DNA of 64,000 bases from Megalonaias nervosa (Eukaryota > Mollusca > Bivalvia > Unionida > Unionidae), in the NCBI GenBank assembly GCA_016617855.1, contig JAECUM010009487.1, positions 36,030-100,029 of the forward strand, written 5' to 3'. How positions within the stretch are numbered: position 1 is the first letter of the stretch; the number at the start of each line of letters is the position of its first letter. Below are positions 40,689 through 55,300 of the stretch, one piece after another. A model generated the notes under the pieces. It was given only the letters and a program-made list of their open reading frames with translations, did no database searches and was not told the DNA's origin. The translations under genes and the position numbers were made by a program.

Positions 40689-40740
<52 letters not shown>

Positions 40741-43700
40741 AAAGAATAGGCAGATAAATTACAGTTCTACTGTACTAGTTGTTAATGAGTTACACAGTAT
40801 TAATGTACTGGCTGTTAATGAATGTTACAGTTCTACTGTATTGGCTTTTATTGAGTGTCACAATTCTTCTGTATTGAGTGTTAATGAGTGACACAAGCAA
40901 ACAACCAAAAGAATTAGCTCACTTCAAGCATTTCATTCAGAATTTTGTTTATCACACAGAAAAGTTTCCAAACTGCAACTTGTAAACTGAGGCTAATAGA
41001 ATCTAGATATTAGGTTATTTTACATCGACTGTCATTTGCTTGATATATATTCAGGCCAATTTACTTGATTATTCTGACAAATAAACCTTTTTTAAATGCA
41101 AAATTTATTCTTTATTGTTAATTTATGATGAGCATGACTTAAAAACTGGAATAATTGAATATAATGCCAGCTCTGATTTGAATCCTTGCCAGCATGTGAA
41201 AAATTTCTATGAGAGTACAGGTAGTTTTCAGTTGTCTTTCATGTACACTTTGCTATTCTTGTAAAAGCAGCCCAGATATATCTCTTTTCAGTGAAGCTGG
41301 TATGCGCTACATGTTAGGAGACAATTGGGCAGAACTGTTTGATGTTATTGTATGCAGAGCAAGGAAACCCAAATTCTTCAATCAGGACACCAGGTTTGTT
41401 TGACAATTTTTGAAACCATTTTGAGGAGATTATAAATAAATGTTTTAGAAGCATGGATATTATTGGAACGTACAAATAAGTTTCCAGAATTTTAAAGTTG
41501 GCACTATGTAAACAGCAACTACACAGCAGAATGCAAAAGACTAATTTTGTTTTTCATGCCTGTAAATATTGGGTATTAGATTCTCCATTCTTTTTATGCC
41601 CCACCATGACAGCGATAGGGCAAAGAGTATTATCTTTGACTGTCCTTACGTTGTCAGTCTGTAAGCATATCCATCCATCATACCATGGGTATGTTTTGTG
41701 TTGAGGTCAGTTTTCAGGAATTGTGGATGGGCATCAATGTTGATTACACATGCATATTCTGGCTGTACCCAAAATGCATGAAAAAATTGTGATTTGTTAC
41801 AGTGCTTCCTTACTATAATATGCCATAGTATAACATGGCACTGTTATAGCACAGGTTTGATCATGGATCACATTATAAAGCACCTGAATATAACTTGGAT
41901 CCTGATATGGCCATAGATCCCATTACAAAGTACCCAAGTATAAGATGATTATTGATATAACACAGGTATAGTCATGGAATCGATTATAAAGCACCTAAGG
42001 ATAACATGGTCCACAATTATGCAGGATATCTGTACTTTGCAGAAATTGCCAAAATAAATCTCCCTGAAGAAAGGGACATGCAGTTGAGACAGTAGGAACA
42101 TCTCAGCCTTTTCCATCACATGGTGTAGAAAAAAACTCAGATGTAAATAATCCCCATTTCTGAACTGGCCTCATGCACACGGTTATTATTACATCACAAT
42201 AACTTCATTGATATCTCAGTGACTAGATGACATGTAAATCATGAACAGTTAATGTAACAAATAGTTTCAGGCTATGAATGCTTTCTTCAATTTTTCTCTA
42301 GTTTATTACAGGAATAAGATAAAAATTTAAATTGCATGTATTTAATTGATTTTTGAAACATCATCAACTGTTATTTTCTACTCCCATCATTTTATAAGAA
42401 TCAGTACATCACACACCTAGTTCATCTTTACAGATAGTGACATCTCACCTGTTTGCATGGGTATGAATTGGTACTTGGTCAGTGTGGGTATGTAAGAAGG
42501 CTTTCTAGTAACTTCCTTGAGTTGGTGTTTTTTTAGGGTGTTTCCAGGTTCTTTTACCAAATATTCTGGCTGCCATGTATAGTCTACCATTTGCTGAAAA
42601 ATTATGTTAAACCCACGAAACCAAACCAAACTAGCCAGTTGTTTATCCACCAAAAATCTACAGTCTTGGGAAGTATCGCTATGGTTACAACCATGTCTCA
42701 GGGAGTGAGAGTTATTCAAGTCACATTAGAAGGAGATGAGGTTGTTCTGAATGGCATTTGGAACCATATTTTGCTAAAAGAATTTTTATAGAGATGAATA
42801 ATATAAAGAGATTTGATTAGTGTCAGAACAGCCTTAATTAGAAGTTTGATTAGTGTCAGAACAGCCTTAATTAGAAGTTTGATTAGTGTCAGAACAGCCT
42901 TAATTAGAAGTTTGATTAGTGTCAGAACAGCCTTAATTAGAAGTTTGATTAGTGTCAGAACAGCCTTAATTAGAACTCCTTTATAGAACAGCCTTAATTA
43001 GAACTCCTTTATTTTTGTCTGCAAGCTGGGTTACAGATGAGCCACATAAGGGAAGTTAGACAATATCAGGAATCAAAATTTGTTTATAAGTAGCCAATTT
43101 TAAAGGTAAAAAATATTCCTCTTTATTTTAGGCCTTTTAGGTTGTATGACCCTGCTACAAAAGAAGAAACTTGGGATCGAGTTAGAAACCTCATGCGGGG
43201 CAAGGTCTACATGCAGGTAACATCAAAATGATAATCTCACAATGCAAGGTTTTGTTGAGGCTGCACTTAATAGAAGTTGAAACTAATTGAATCCATCATT
43301 CTTTTTGGGATGGGAATATCAGACTTGAGGGTCAGAATTTGTGGGCAAAACTCCTGAATTCATGCCAGCAAATTTGGGTCCTTAGGATGGAATTTCTCAA
43401 TCCAACGTTAGTACATAATGACGATGAGTTATTTTGCTCTCGTTTCTCAGTTAGAAATGAATGAACGTAACCCTGCAACTGGGATTTCCTTGTCTTGGTA
43501 CAAACACTGTCATAGATTATTTTTCTCACCCAATTTTTTTCTTTTCAAAATTCCCTGCACCTTTGCAATTTATTTGACAGATCCAAAACACAGTTTTCAT
43601 CAGTTACTATTATTGCTTCTCACTCTATATAAAGGTCATAAGGTTTTGCACTCTTTTATGAAAATCTGAATAATTATCTAAGTAGAATCTAGCTATATAT

Positions 43701-46700
43701 GCTGTTCTTAGAAAAGGAAAAAAATAAAAGAAAAGACTTCTAATTGTTATATGTTGGAAGTATTGAGCAATGAGTGTCTTGAACTACGTCCTGTTGTTGT
43801 TCAAAATACAGTATGGCTCATTTATACACAAATGTTAATGAGCACAGTGGGGTGACCTGTCGACCCTAAGTAAACAAGTCCTGTGCACGAGAAAATAGAA
43901 ACATATAACCATTTGTTATTTTGACTGTATTATCACATTTAATCGATGGATGTCATATAAAAATAATAAGTAATTAATGTCTTTTACTCAGATAACTTTT
44001 AACTTTCATCAGTTCTAATTTGGGAAAAGTTCTGAGGTAGGCAATGGTACAGTACATTACTGGGTCAGACTAAGTGTATAGTGAAGGAGATTTCTAATTC
44101 ATGATATTCTTGTAATTAATATTTTCTTTCGTGGAAATATGGGAAGTGTTGCTATTACTAGTGCACTGATACACTACATGAAAATCTTGTGGAATATCAT
44201 GTGGACTGATGAATGAACCACTCTGACTGGTAAGTGCAGGACTTTTCATTTGTTTACAATATTTGATTCAACTGGACTATTTGGGGGTGTTGGACAAAGT
44301 TTGAAGAATGCAGGGTTGACAAAACACATTTCAAGTTGTTGCCATCTTTATGGTAGCTCTTGAGAGAGTTTGTATTTTTCACTTTGTAGTCAGTTATGTG
44401 TATAGTCTGGGTGTATGGATCAGTGTTTTCTATAATAGTTTGTTCCACACAGCGTCGTGAATTTTATCCTATCTGTAGCTCAGTAAAGTTTTAGGTCAGC
44501 ATGATTAAATGTTGCTATCTGTATTTAATTTGTTTCACACGAAGTATTTAAAACAAATTAGGTACTTTTAACTACATTTAATGATGCTGACCTGAAAATT
44601 TACTGAGTTAGGCCTACAGATAGTATAAATTGACCATGCTGTGTGGAACGGACTAGTTTCTTGCATAACGCCAAATAGCTCGACTTCATGTGCGTGTGAA
44701 TGTCTCACTCAGAATGTTTTGGTATGTTTTTCTCAAATGTGGGGAAACCTTAAATTGCTATATGGGTTTTTTGGTATTGTTATTGTTTGATTTTAGAACA
44801 ACTGTCAGGCACAGCAGAAGACAACAATTTTTTTTTTTTTTATAAAGTAGTTCCTAGCACATGGACACCTTGACTAAGATGACCTTTCTGAGACAACTAG
44901 ACTGAGATAAGAAAAGTTAGGTTAGCAAAACAGCTAGATTTCTCTGTCACATGGGTGAGAAATATAAATCTCATTCAGAAGCCTGGTCACTCTAATTCTT
45001 CTTGTCATAGACCAGAAGAGCATTTGGGATGACATGTTGTACATTGTCCATTCATCTGTTAGCACAAGTTTGTTATTGCCGCTCCTTCTAAACTTCTTGG
45101 AAGATTGATATGAAAGCATACATATTCCTCCCAAGGTCTAGTTGGTGGGTCCTGAATGAAGATGGTACTGGTCAGAACATCTGTTATGGTCACCACAGCA
45201 GCCTTCTTAAAAATATTGCTGCTCCTTCTGAACAGATGAAATATCAATATTGGGTTTTCATTAAAAGAGGGGCCCCGAGTAGCTAATTGGTCTACAGCAC
45301 TCACTGTTATGTATTACTGCCATCTCACCTCTGTCTGCATGGGTTCGAGTCTTGGGCTCGGGCAATGAGGGTATGTGAGAAAGCCTGCAGGTAGCTTCTC
45401 GAGGGTCGGTGGTTCTTTCCGGGGTTTTCTGGGTTCTTCCTCCACCATTTATACTGCCACCATGTATAGCCTATCTTGTGCTGAAAAATGGCATTAAACC
45501 CTATAACAAGAACATCATTAAAAGACTTATTATGATCTCCATTTGATCCTAAGTGATGCACCTCTTACATCAGTTATGGCCACCTTGGAAGCCATCTTAA
45601 AAATCTTATTACTGTTACTTCTTCAGGAAGGATGGTTATACTGACATGGGGTTTTCATCAAAAGACTTCCCATGATGCATAGTTGGTCCAAAATGTCAGC
45701 AAATGTGGCCACCTTTGTGGCCATCTTGAAAATCTTGTCTTTATTCTTTGAGAATAGATGGTCATATTGACATGGAGTTTTCACCTTGGTTATTAAAACC
45801 TCCCCCCCAAATTATGTTTTATCTTTGCCAATTTAAATAGCATCAACAAATCTTCTACTTTTTCAACATAAATTTAATGAAATTAGAGCCTGCCATTGAG
45901 AAAGTTCGAGATCTTAAAACGAAAAGCTTCCGATATGGATCATACTTCTACAGACATAAAAAACCCAAAGAAATGTATGCCACAGAAATTCCAGGAAGGA
46001 TACACAGGGTGTCAGCACTGGATGAATACAACACATTTGCTATCTTTTCTCATTGGACTTGCAATGAGTCATAGTGGAAAATAAAATTGTAGGATGCATG
46101 TTTCAAAGTAAAATCACTTTCTGCCAGTAACAGCCATTGCTTAAATTTGAAGTATTCCTAATTTTTTTTCAGATTCAGAATTGACAAATATTTGAGAAAA
46201 CTTTCTGGAATAATGGCCTTACAAATTTATACAAATGATGCAGATTCACCTTCAAATAGGGTTGCAATTACTAATGATTTTTTTAAAAGGAGCTTTCTTG
46301 TAAAACCACTCAACAGAATTTAACCCAGTTTAACAGAATGCATTATAGCATTATTATGCCTTAAATATTTTTTGCAAACGGCATTAATTTCCCTTCAAAT
46401 ATGGCTGCTGTTATAAACACAGCAAAATGATCTTTAAATGACTTCGTCTAAAAACTATCTTCAGGTTTGTACAAATGACGCTGATCAAATATCAAATATG
46501 GCCAGTGTTAGTTAAAATAGAATAACCTTTTATAAGCTTAAAAAATGACTGGTCAACAGAATTTAATTAAAACTGACTAAAGACATTCTGGTGTAAAGAC
46601 CTTTCTGTTGTGCACTAATGATGCTAATCCATCAATTGCGATGTTGATGGTATCATTCCTATTTTAACTGCAGGTTATGATCACTTCTTTCAGAATCAAA

Positions 46701-48572
46701 ACCAACTGAGTATTGATCAATAAAAAAATTCACATCAGCTTATTGTGCTGATTAGTGTTTGATTCACCTTATTTCGAGAATGATCTTGAAATAAACAGTG
46801 TGAGATATGGATCACACTTCTACAGAGAAGCTGCTTAAATTTGAAGTATTCCCTTTTTATGTTCGGATCCCATTTTTTTAATGCTCAGATTTCTATGTCA
46901 TGTTTGTAAAAGCCTTTGGACAAATGATAGAGATCTCACATCCAATATGGTTCTTGTTAAGAAAACTAGAAAGTCTGTAAATGATTCATTTCAAAAACTC
47001 TTCTACAGATTTCAATTCATCCAGGTTTAAAGGCATTTAAATTCGATACAGATTAAATTAGTTGCCGTAACATGTGGCTTAAAACAACTTTTTGATCAAT
47101 ATAATTTGAAGAAATTTTGACAGAATCCAAATTTCTTCACTAACTTCTCTTGTATTTAGCTTTTAGCTAGATGCCAGCCTGGTGATTTTAATGAGGCCTA
47201 CTTGGGTCTCAAATTTTCATGTCATTTTTGGGGGAAATACTTAAAAATATTCAGATCAGAAAAAAAATTTATTTGAACAAAGCAATTTGTGGATATTTTT
47301 ATATGTGCAAAAATAAGCCCAGAAAGCTCCAGCATTGGGCTGCAAATCACAAGTACAGAAGACACAACTAGCATGCATTTGCAGTGAGGACTTTTCACTT
47401 GTATGTAGTGCCAATGTGGATATGTGAAAAAGCTTGCCAGTAGCTTCTCGTGGCTTTGGTGGTTTTTTCTGGGGTTTTCCTGGGTTCTTCCTCCACCATT
47501 AATACTGGCCGCCATGTATAGCCTATCTTGTGCTGAAAAATGGTGTTAAATCCCACAACAACAACAACAACAACAACAACGACATTTATGTAGTGAAGAA
47601 TGAGAGACATAAATATCAACCATAAGTACTTGCTGATAAGTTGGATCCATCTGCACGTAGTGCACCAGCAGATCTGGGTCTATGCAGTTTGTTGGGACTA
47701 ATCTGTAGAAAATACAATATAGACCCTGCTCTACCGGCACATTATAAGATGTCAGATCAGGATCCATATTGTTTGCAGTTAGACCTGACTTGTACATGAG
47801 TATGTGTGGTACACATTCAGACACATAAAGTAATCCCAGTATATCAAGAAGAAATAGAAGTGAGAATGCTGTAACACTTTACACTGTTCCTTTACCTCAT
47901 TATCTATAACCTTGGCATTGATGCCAGGTTCCATAAACTTAAAACCAGCATTCTAAGATTTGGAAGTCTTTATAAAATAGGATCGTTAACATGCTGTGTA
48001 AGATCTCATGAAACAACATCTGTATCCACCAAATTAATATAAGTACATGTACGGTATGAAGGTGCCATGACTGCTTACTCATTGGCACTTGAGCAGCTAA
48101 GTAAGTTGTGCTTAGTTCACTCAGCAGGCATGGTCATCATAGTTATATACACCACTCAACTTGGAGAAACAGTTTTAATAAATTCTACAAAAGTTTTGTT
48201 TGTTTTTCAAATCGAAATATTAAAAGTTTTGGCTGAAATTACTTTAGACAAATGAAAGGATGCAAAGTCACTTTTTAATTTTAAAATTTAATGTGGAGAA
48301 AACTATTGAATCGTGAAAAAAAGAGTTGAATTCCTCAAATTTCAGGAAATACTTGAATTTCCTTGGAGATAAAGCAACACTTCTTTAAGGAAAATTCAAA
48401 ATTTTATTAACTTTTAATCCCTGATGTGTGATAAATGTTCTGTGAAAAAAAATTGTGGTTACCAACTAAGCAGTAATAATAATATTCAAAAGTCTCAACT
48501 TTTGGAAGACATTTTGAGATATTTAGTAGAACTGGGGCCTGGTGAAGGCAATAGATTTTATCTCCCACCTTT

Positions 48573-48662
<90 letters not shown>

Positions 48663-49329
48663 ATGTATGTTAATCATCCTTCAATTTTCAGGAGTGCACT
48701 TGTTTTCTCCTTGAACTTTATGTAATTCCCAAATCCACTAAATATTTTCTTGTTTGTTGAGTAAGTGTATTTTATGTATACTGGCCATCTGTGATAAATA
48801 TCTTGCCTGGGTGCCGGCATCCTATTCAAAGTTTCCCTGTTATATCAATGGTGCAGCTAGAAATACTGCAGGCTGAACACTTCCTGTTTTTATCAGTAGG
48901 CTGTCTGATAATAGCACTGTGTCAGCTCTAGTGTAAACTTAATCATCCCACTTTAGTTTCAGTTTTAGATTGCAACTTATACAACAATTAACATAAACAT
49001 AAAAAATTCATATCCTATAATGTACATGCCTTTTAATTTTTGGGGTGGGGGAAGGCTGTCATTTCTTTGAGCTGAAATATCTATTATTTTATCTAAAGAT
49101 AATATTTTTTTCCCAGATAATATCCTGGATATAATGTGGTGTTATTTTGCTATAAATCAGAGCAGTATATTTTTCTAGCTATTGACAGATGCAAATTAAC
49201 CCAAAAGTCTCAGGTCCCTTCCCCAGAACATTGAATTGTTGGTCCCTAATATAATTGTGATATACCATTGCATATATTGTTGTGTGTTCAGAAATACCAC
49301 ATTACAGAATTTTTTGTGATGCCCAGCTC

Positions 49330-49368
<39 letters not shown>

Positions 49369-52300
49369 GGGTATTGAAAATGTTGCATTGTAGAAAAAAA
49401 AACTGTCCAGTGCATCACCTTATAGTGCACACTTACTCCCCATGCACATCAACATACTTTCTCAGTCTGATTATACAATTGTTAAATTCCATTTTCTATT
49501 CACTCTTTAGTATGTTGTTAATATACTGAAAAACTGCATTTCCAGCCTCATTGCAGGTTTCAAATTGTCTCCTGCTCAGTGAATTTTTTTTTGAAGGTAT
49601 TTAACCAAAAATCTCTTTGAGCTAAATCAGGGCCGTATCACTTGTGCCACAGTTTGGATGCTCTACTCCTTCAGGAAGTCTGTCACAGTGAATTTATATA
49701 CAGGTGCATTGTTGTGAAGTAAATGGATGCCTCAGGTACCAATACATGGACAGGTGGTTAATTAGTGTTCCACAACTTGTAGAAACACTTTTTTAGGCAT
49801 AAAAACTACAGTGACACGAGCTAATTCACACACAGATACCTGGGAAATCAGGTCTTGTGCATCTCATGCTTTCAAAAATAATGCATGTAAAATGCCTTTG
49901 ACAATTCTGTTACATCAAGCACTTTGTGGCCTCTGCTAGTAGTTTTCTCTGATTTAAACTTTATTATTTTCTCACATCAGGGGCCAAAAAGTAAATCTCA
50001 TTTCATCACCTACCTCATTCAAATGTCTCTTGTCATTCTTATATTTGGTGGATAGCTGTTTTGGCGCTTTCACCTTAAGCCTATTTTTGATCAGCCATCA
50101 ACAAATTGTATGATGCATCTTGCACAAAACTGTAAAGCTTCAAATGATTCCTCAACTCATTCAGCTGATGAATTTAATGCCCATGGCAACAAAAATATCT
50201 TCCACATTGTCATTGGTTGCCTCCTTCACTGCAGCCACTTCCCACTCACCAATCACAAATAATGGTCGTCCATAATGTTGGTCATCTTCCATGGATTTGC
50301 AGCCATCTTTAAAATGATGAAACCACTTCAGAATTGTATGATATGCCACTGTATTTCATCAGTAACATTTATTCATGTCTGCCTTGGTATCAAGCATGGA
50401 GTAACCTAAAGGGCATTAATTTTGCAGTATGCCTTTTGCAAAGTAGCAGATAACAGAATTGCTATCTTTTCAGTATTTTTGTGTTGCAGTCATTTACTTA
50501 TGTTACATCACATAAATATATATGCAGTTGTCCAGCTTACTGCAGATCTTTATATAAAATTGTTTTTGTTTGTCACTCAGCATGAATATTTATGGACAGG
50601 TTCAAATGAAAAAGTTGTAACAAAATAGTAAGAAATTTTCAAATACCCTTGTTGTGTTTGTACATACATACATACATACATACATACATACATACATACA
50701 TACATACATCCATAAATACTGTGAGTTTATTGAAGACTATAGCTTTGCGGGCTTATGGTGATGCCTGTTTATTTAATAATTCTTTAATTTCTAGAACTCT
50801 GAATGATCTAAGAATCTGTATGATTATTTTCATGCATGAAGCTATGGCACTTATGTTGAGTATACCAATAAAAAGGTTAGCGTTGAGCGGCAAGGTTTCC
50901 AAAAACTATTCGCCCATATAAGTCAAAACTTGATCCCAACACAAGCTAGGGTAAATGGTTTCTCACATCTGATCCCTGCAGAGGAATATGTGTACACATT
51001 GGAACATATGCAATTAATATATGATAATAAAGTTTAAATAGACCTTGATTTTTTTTTATCCAGGGTAACTTTAAAAGTTTTCAACACATGACTGGTTGGT
51101 ACGGATCAAAGGTGATTTACCTGGGAGACCATGTTTACACTGATCTAAGGGTAAGATATTGAACTTGACAGTTTAGATTATTTTTTTTTCTTCAGGTACA
51201 TTACCTGTTTATAACATGTTTGGAGTACATCTATATATCTGCCATAACATGATGTGTTGCACTAAAAAGGCAGTTTGTTACTCCCATACTCCCTGACATA
51301 GTTGTGTTTCGAAAAAAATGATTTTCAAAAATCTTCTAAAAGAAAGCGCCACTTCATTATATCCCAGTATCTTGTAACAGTCCAGATCGGATTTGATGTA
51401 AAACTCTACCTGGGGCATTTTAAATAGAGGCAATGAAAAGGCAAAGAACTCAGGTATAATCAAACACTATTTCACAGATTACTTAATTGGCTTACAATAG
51501 CTGGTATGATGTGTTAAGTACTTTGAAGACAGCTGTGGGTGATCTCATTGTGCCAATTTACATAGGTAAAATTCATGAAGTGGAACAACCCAATTCATCT
51601 TAAATTACAAGTAAATCAAAGAGATTCTAGATGTGTGTTGAAGAATAAAAGTTATTACATATTATTGCCATGAATGAGAATGTTTAAGCCATCTGCATTA
51701 AAGATTATTGGCAAGTTTGTGAACAGCAGTGTTGTTTCTTTGAAGTCAGATTTTACTCCATATATCAAACGCAAAGCATGATTATTTCAGTTGTCAGAAT
51801 AGAGTTCCGGTGTGATTCATTTTTTAAGGTGAATCAGGAAGCAGTGAACTGTTAAATAAGCAAGCAAAGCCCAGAAGAAGAAATAAATTTCAGAACTCCT
51901 GGTTGATGGAGTTTTACTCATGAAATACATCAGCAAGGGGGAGAATTTAATTCTTTGCACATACTTCAAACAGCATATCAACATGAGTCACTTTGGAGTG
52001 TACAGCATGTATCTAAATAGGAGTAACACCTGTACGAATCTAAATAGGAGTAACACCTGTACGAATCTAAATAGGAGTAACACCTGTACAAAGTATATTC
52101 AGATTCATTTTCTTTATTATTATTTGTCATCTTGTTAAAATACTAATTATTAATTGACCTGTGCTTTATTGACTGATTTAGCCATGAAATAGATCGATTG
52201 AAAGACAATAATATTCATTTAATGTCATTATATAAAAAGCTTATGTGCATCATACTTACCTGCCCTATGGTCAGTAGTAGTTTTTATTTAACTCAGAATA

Positions 52301-55300
52301 GGCCTTATGTTCATTGTCATATGAAGTGACCAATGGAAGGCATCCATTTTGCATGGGATGCATCCTGTGATGATGTTCCACTTAAGAAGTATTGGACTTG
52401 ATAAAAGAGTGCAGTTTATATACATAATTTGACATTGTATTGTTATGATTCTGCCCTTTCTTTGCCTTTATCTTTTGTATGCCTGTTCTTGAATACTTGA
52501 CCTTACTTAACTATATAACCAATATTATGCTCGTGTACTGTTGAGCTCTATACATGCATACATACATTGATTATATTTGTGTCCCCTTCACAGTAAGTTC
52601 AAGGAGACACTTGACTTATTTCACCTGTGTATGCCATTGTTCTTCTGCCCATATTTACAGGTGTCATTATGAAAGCCAGAATTAAGTCCAGTGTATGCAG
52701 ATAGTTCAGCCTGGCTGAGGACAGTTACATTACCTGTATAAATTGTATGAAATGCAGTTCATGCTGTTCTGAGAATGTATGGCTGCCTATCACTGCCAAA
52801 GGTCAAGCTCAGGTGAATGAAGGAGTTATAATGCATATGATCCTGACCATTACTAGCTTTGCAAACACAGCAAACCCACCTACCACTCTCATCATACAAA
52901 CATTATAGACCTTGGTACTATCTATTGGTCCATCTTGACAGGTAGTTGATGTATCATCAGCTCAGATAAAACCCAATACTTTAGGCCCTGCAATGGGTAA
53001 TTTTAGGAAGCTAGAGTCAGGGCCAGCTCAGGGGTAATGGGATGTAATTCACACCACCTCTTATCTATTCTCCTTGCGTAACCTACGTGAAGAAGACACC
53101 AGTTGGTCAGTTCTATACTTTGCTTGGACAATTCTTTCACCTACATAACAAAACTTTCAATTGGTCAGTTGAATACATTGCTAGGACATTTCTTTCACCT
53201 CTGCATTACTGTAAACTGCTTGAGTCACTTTTAGCTTGCCTTTATGAAGTATTGGAGAATTTATGCTTTGTTCTGGCATCATCCACATCAGTGAAGAGAC
53301 ATCAGATTAGAGTTTGTGTTTGGTGGGTGGGTCAGCACAGATATAGAAACTATACATTGAAGTTGCACTGCTGAGTGTTCATTAGTATATATCTGGCCTT
53401 TTTTAATATTTGTTTACCAAAATTTAATGTGTTTATGCAATTTATGGGGACAAGTTTGAAGGTAAAGTTTGCATTTTAGGTTTCCTCTATGTAGATCTGA
53501 GGTTAAAGTTTGCATTCAAGGATTTATTTATCACTTGTAGGAAGAAAATACTCATTTGATTTACACTTCATTGTGCAAACTAATGCATGCCAGACCTTAT
53601 TCACTCATTTTTTTATGCCTTCTTCAGTTGAATGAATCGAGTTATGTCCATCTATTAGTTAGCAATGGCTTGTCTGGCATGTAATGTTTAACAATTGTTG
53701 AGATTTTGATGAAACTTTGTCCAGGTTAGTAGATAAAATAACTTAATGGTGTGTCACAAACCTTAGCTATAGCCTCTAGGGCAAGGTCACAAATGGTGTC
53801 GCAAACCTTAGCCATAGCTTCTAGGTCAAGGTCACAAATGGTGAGTCACAAACCTTAGTGATAGCCTCTAGGTGAAGGTCACAGCAAGGGAAAATGTAAT
53901 TCTTTGACTTTTTACCTTCTTTTATAGCATTAATTTTGAACCACTGAAGAAATTTTATTGTAACCATGTACATATTATGACTATATGGTTTCATGTGTCA
54001 CAATGATGCCTCATGCCACAAGCTTAAGGTCAAAGCATGGAAAATGTAATCATGGTTAGTATAGCCTTGAAAAATGCTTGAATTTGAGGTGTTGCTTTGA
54101 CAGCTTGAATTTTGAATATGTTGGTTTTATCCTTGAAAAATTCTTAAATTTGCTGAAAATCACCCTGAATTTACCCCAAACTCCTTGAATTTATTGGATA
54201 GAACACAAAATGTTAAAACTAGTTAAAATATATCACTTTTAAAGGTTATTAGTTTTGATTTTAAATACATATTTTCCAAAAATAATAAATTGATAATAAA
54301 CATTGGATAATATTGGGTGGATTAAATGACACATTTACATGGGTAGTTACCAGCTGGATTAGTGCCACAATGCTGTAGTGATTGGCTTGTTTGTTACATG
54401 TTATTTCTTCAACTTTTGTATCAGTTTATGCAGTGATAAAAATGTAAAACATGAAAATGTTAAATTTCCACACAAAATATATTGCTTTAAACTTTAGAAA
54501 GTATTTAAAAGCTCCTTGAGAAGGCCTTGACAGTCAGCTATCTGGCGCTGTATTAACCGTGGTAATTGTTTGATTTATATCCTAGTGTATCTTCCAAATC
54601 ACGGAAGATATTTTGAGGAAACTTTAGCCATTTGTTTGTCATCAAGACAAAGACAGTGTATTACATGCCATATCCAGGCAATATGCCTCAAGGTCAAGGT
54701 CATGGCAAAGTAAAATATCAGTCAGCGACCTCTATCCATTTACTGGTAAAGCTTTGTATCAAAGAAGATACTTCAGTAAAACTTTAGCCAGTAATGTTTC
54801 TTGACCTGACAGTTTCATATGTATTCAGTCATACTCCTGTCTTTAAGGTCAAGGTGACAACAGTTGCTAATGTTCCTGGCCTGTTTTCTTTTCTAGGCTC
54901 TCACTGTTTAACCCCAGTAGAAATCTATACCTGATCATGTAATCCATTTACATAGAAGAGGAAAGTCAGTGGAAAGGTAGCTGGTTAGTTCATAAGAAAA
55001 CTGAATGCCAGAGGACTGATATTTTGTGAATGTTTTTGCAAGAAAGATTTGAATTGTACTAAGTTGAGTTGGAGCAGTAGACTGCACCTTCAAAAGAAGC
55101 TGCATAAAGAGAAATTTAATATAAAAAAACCCACAAATTACAGCCAATATATGGAGGTGCTTGAAAAGGAAACAAATCCCTGTTGAGAAAAAAAGAAAAG
55201 ATTAAACACTGAGTCAAAACATCAGTGGTGAACAAAAGGAGAGCAATATATATCTTTGCCAAGGCTGGCATATCAGTGTCAACAGGTTGTGTCCAGTGAG

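Larger units (their letters stand above)
37290..40739 (+). mobile_element. Non-LTR retrotransposon (LINE, CR1/Jockey-type), decayed
   Basis: Coding remnants in order: two CCHC zinc knuckles ([29 protein letters not shown]; 37366-37480), AP-type endonuclease ([39 protein letters not shown], later LSDHYPTFF; 37545-38420), reverse transcriptase ([56 protein letters not shown] at 39774-39785) and a thumb/C-terminal region to about 40640. It ends in an (ATT)n tail at 40691-40739. Frames break at about 37498, 38205, 38428, 38695, 39181, 39720 and 40164, so it is inactive. Clade assignment beyond CR1/Jockey-like is uncertain. Confidence 0.92.
36672..41291 (+). other. NT5DC intron 8
   Basis: Contains SINE B (36729-36977) and a LINE (about 37290-40739). 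40740-41291 holds short TGTACT/TTAATGAG-type repeats to about 40890 and otherwise nothing recognisable. Confidence 0.75.
41394..43131 (+). other. NT5DC intron 9
   Basis: Contains degenerate repeats (41800-42030), a diverged SINE B (42436-42635) and a 33-bp minisatellite (42811-42975) with a short follow-on repeat to 43010. 41394-41800 and 42040-42430 show nothing recognisable. Confidence 0.7.
43217..51063 (+). other. NT5DC intron 10
   Basis: Holds a foldback element (44436-44661), T2 repeats with a SINE B insertion (45050-45790), T1 repeats (46240-47050), SINE B (47408-47583), MITE M1 (47624-47807), a long (AT)n (48575-48656), (AC)n, a mariner relic (49400-50400) and (CATA)n. 43217-44430, 44665-45050 and 48660-49330 show nothing further. 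Confidence 0.75.

Noticed and set aside
40667..40891. Open frame with poly-isoleucine
   Set aside because: Translation of the (ATT)n tail of the LINE.
47546..47824. Minus-strand 92-codon open frame
   Set aside because: Spans SINE B tail and MITE M1; no coding signal.
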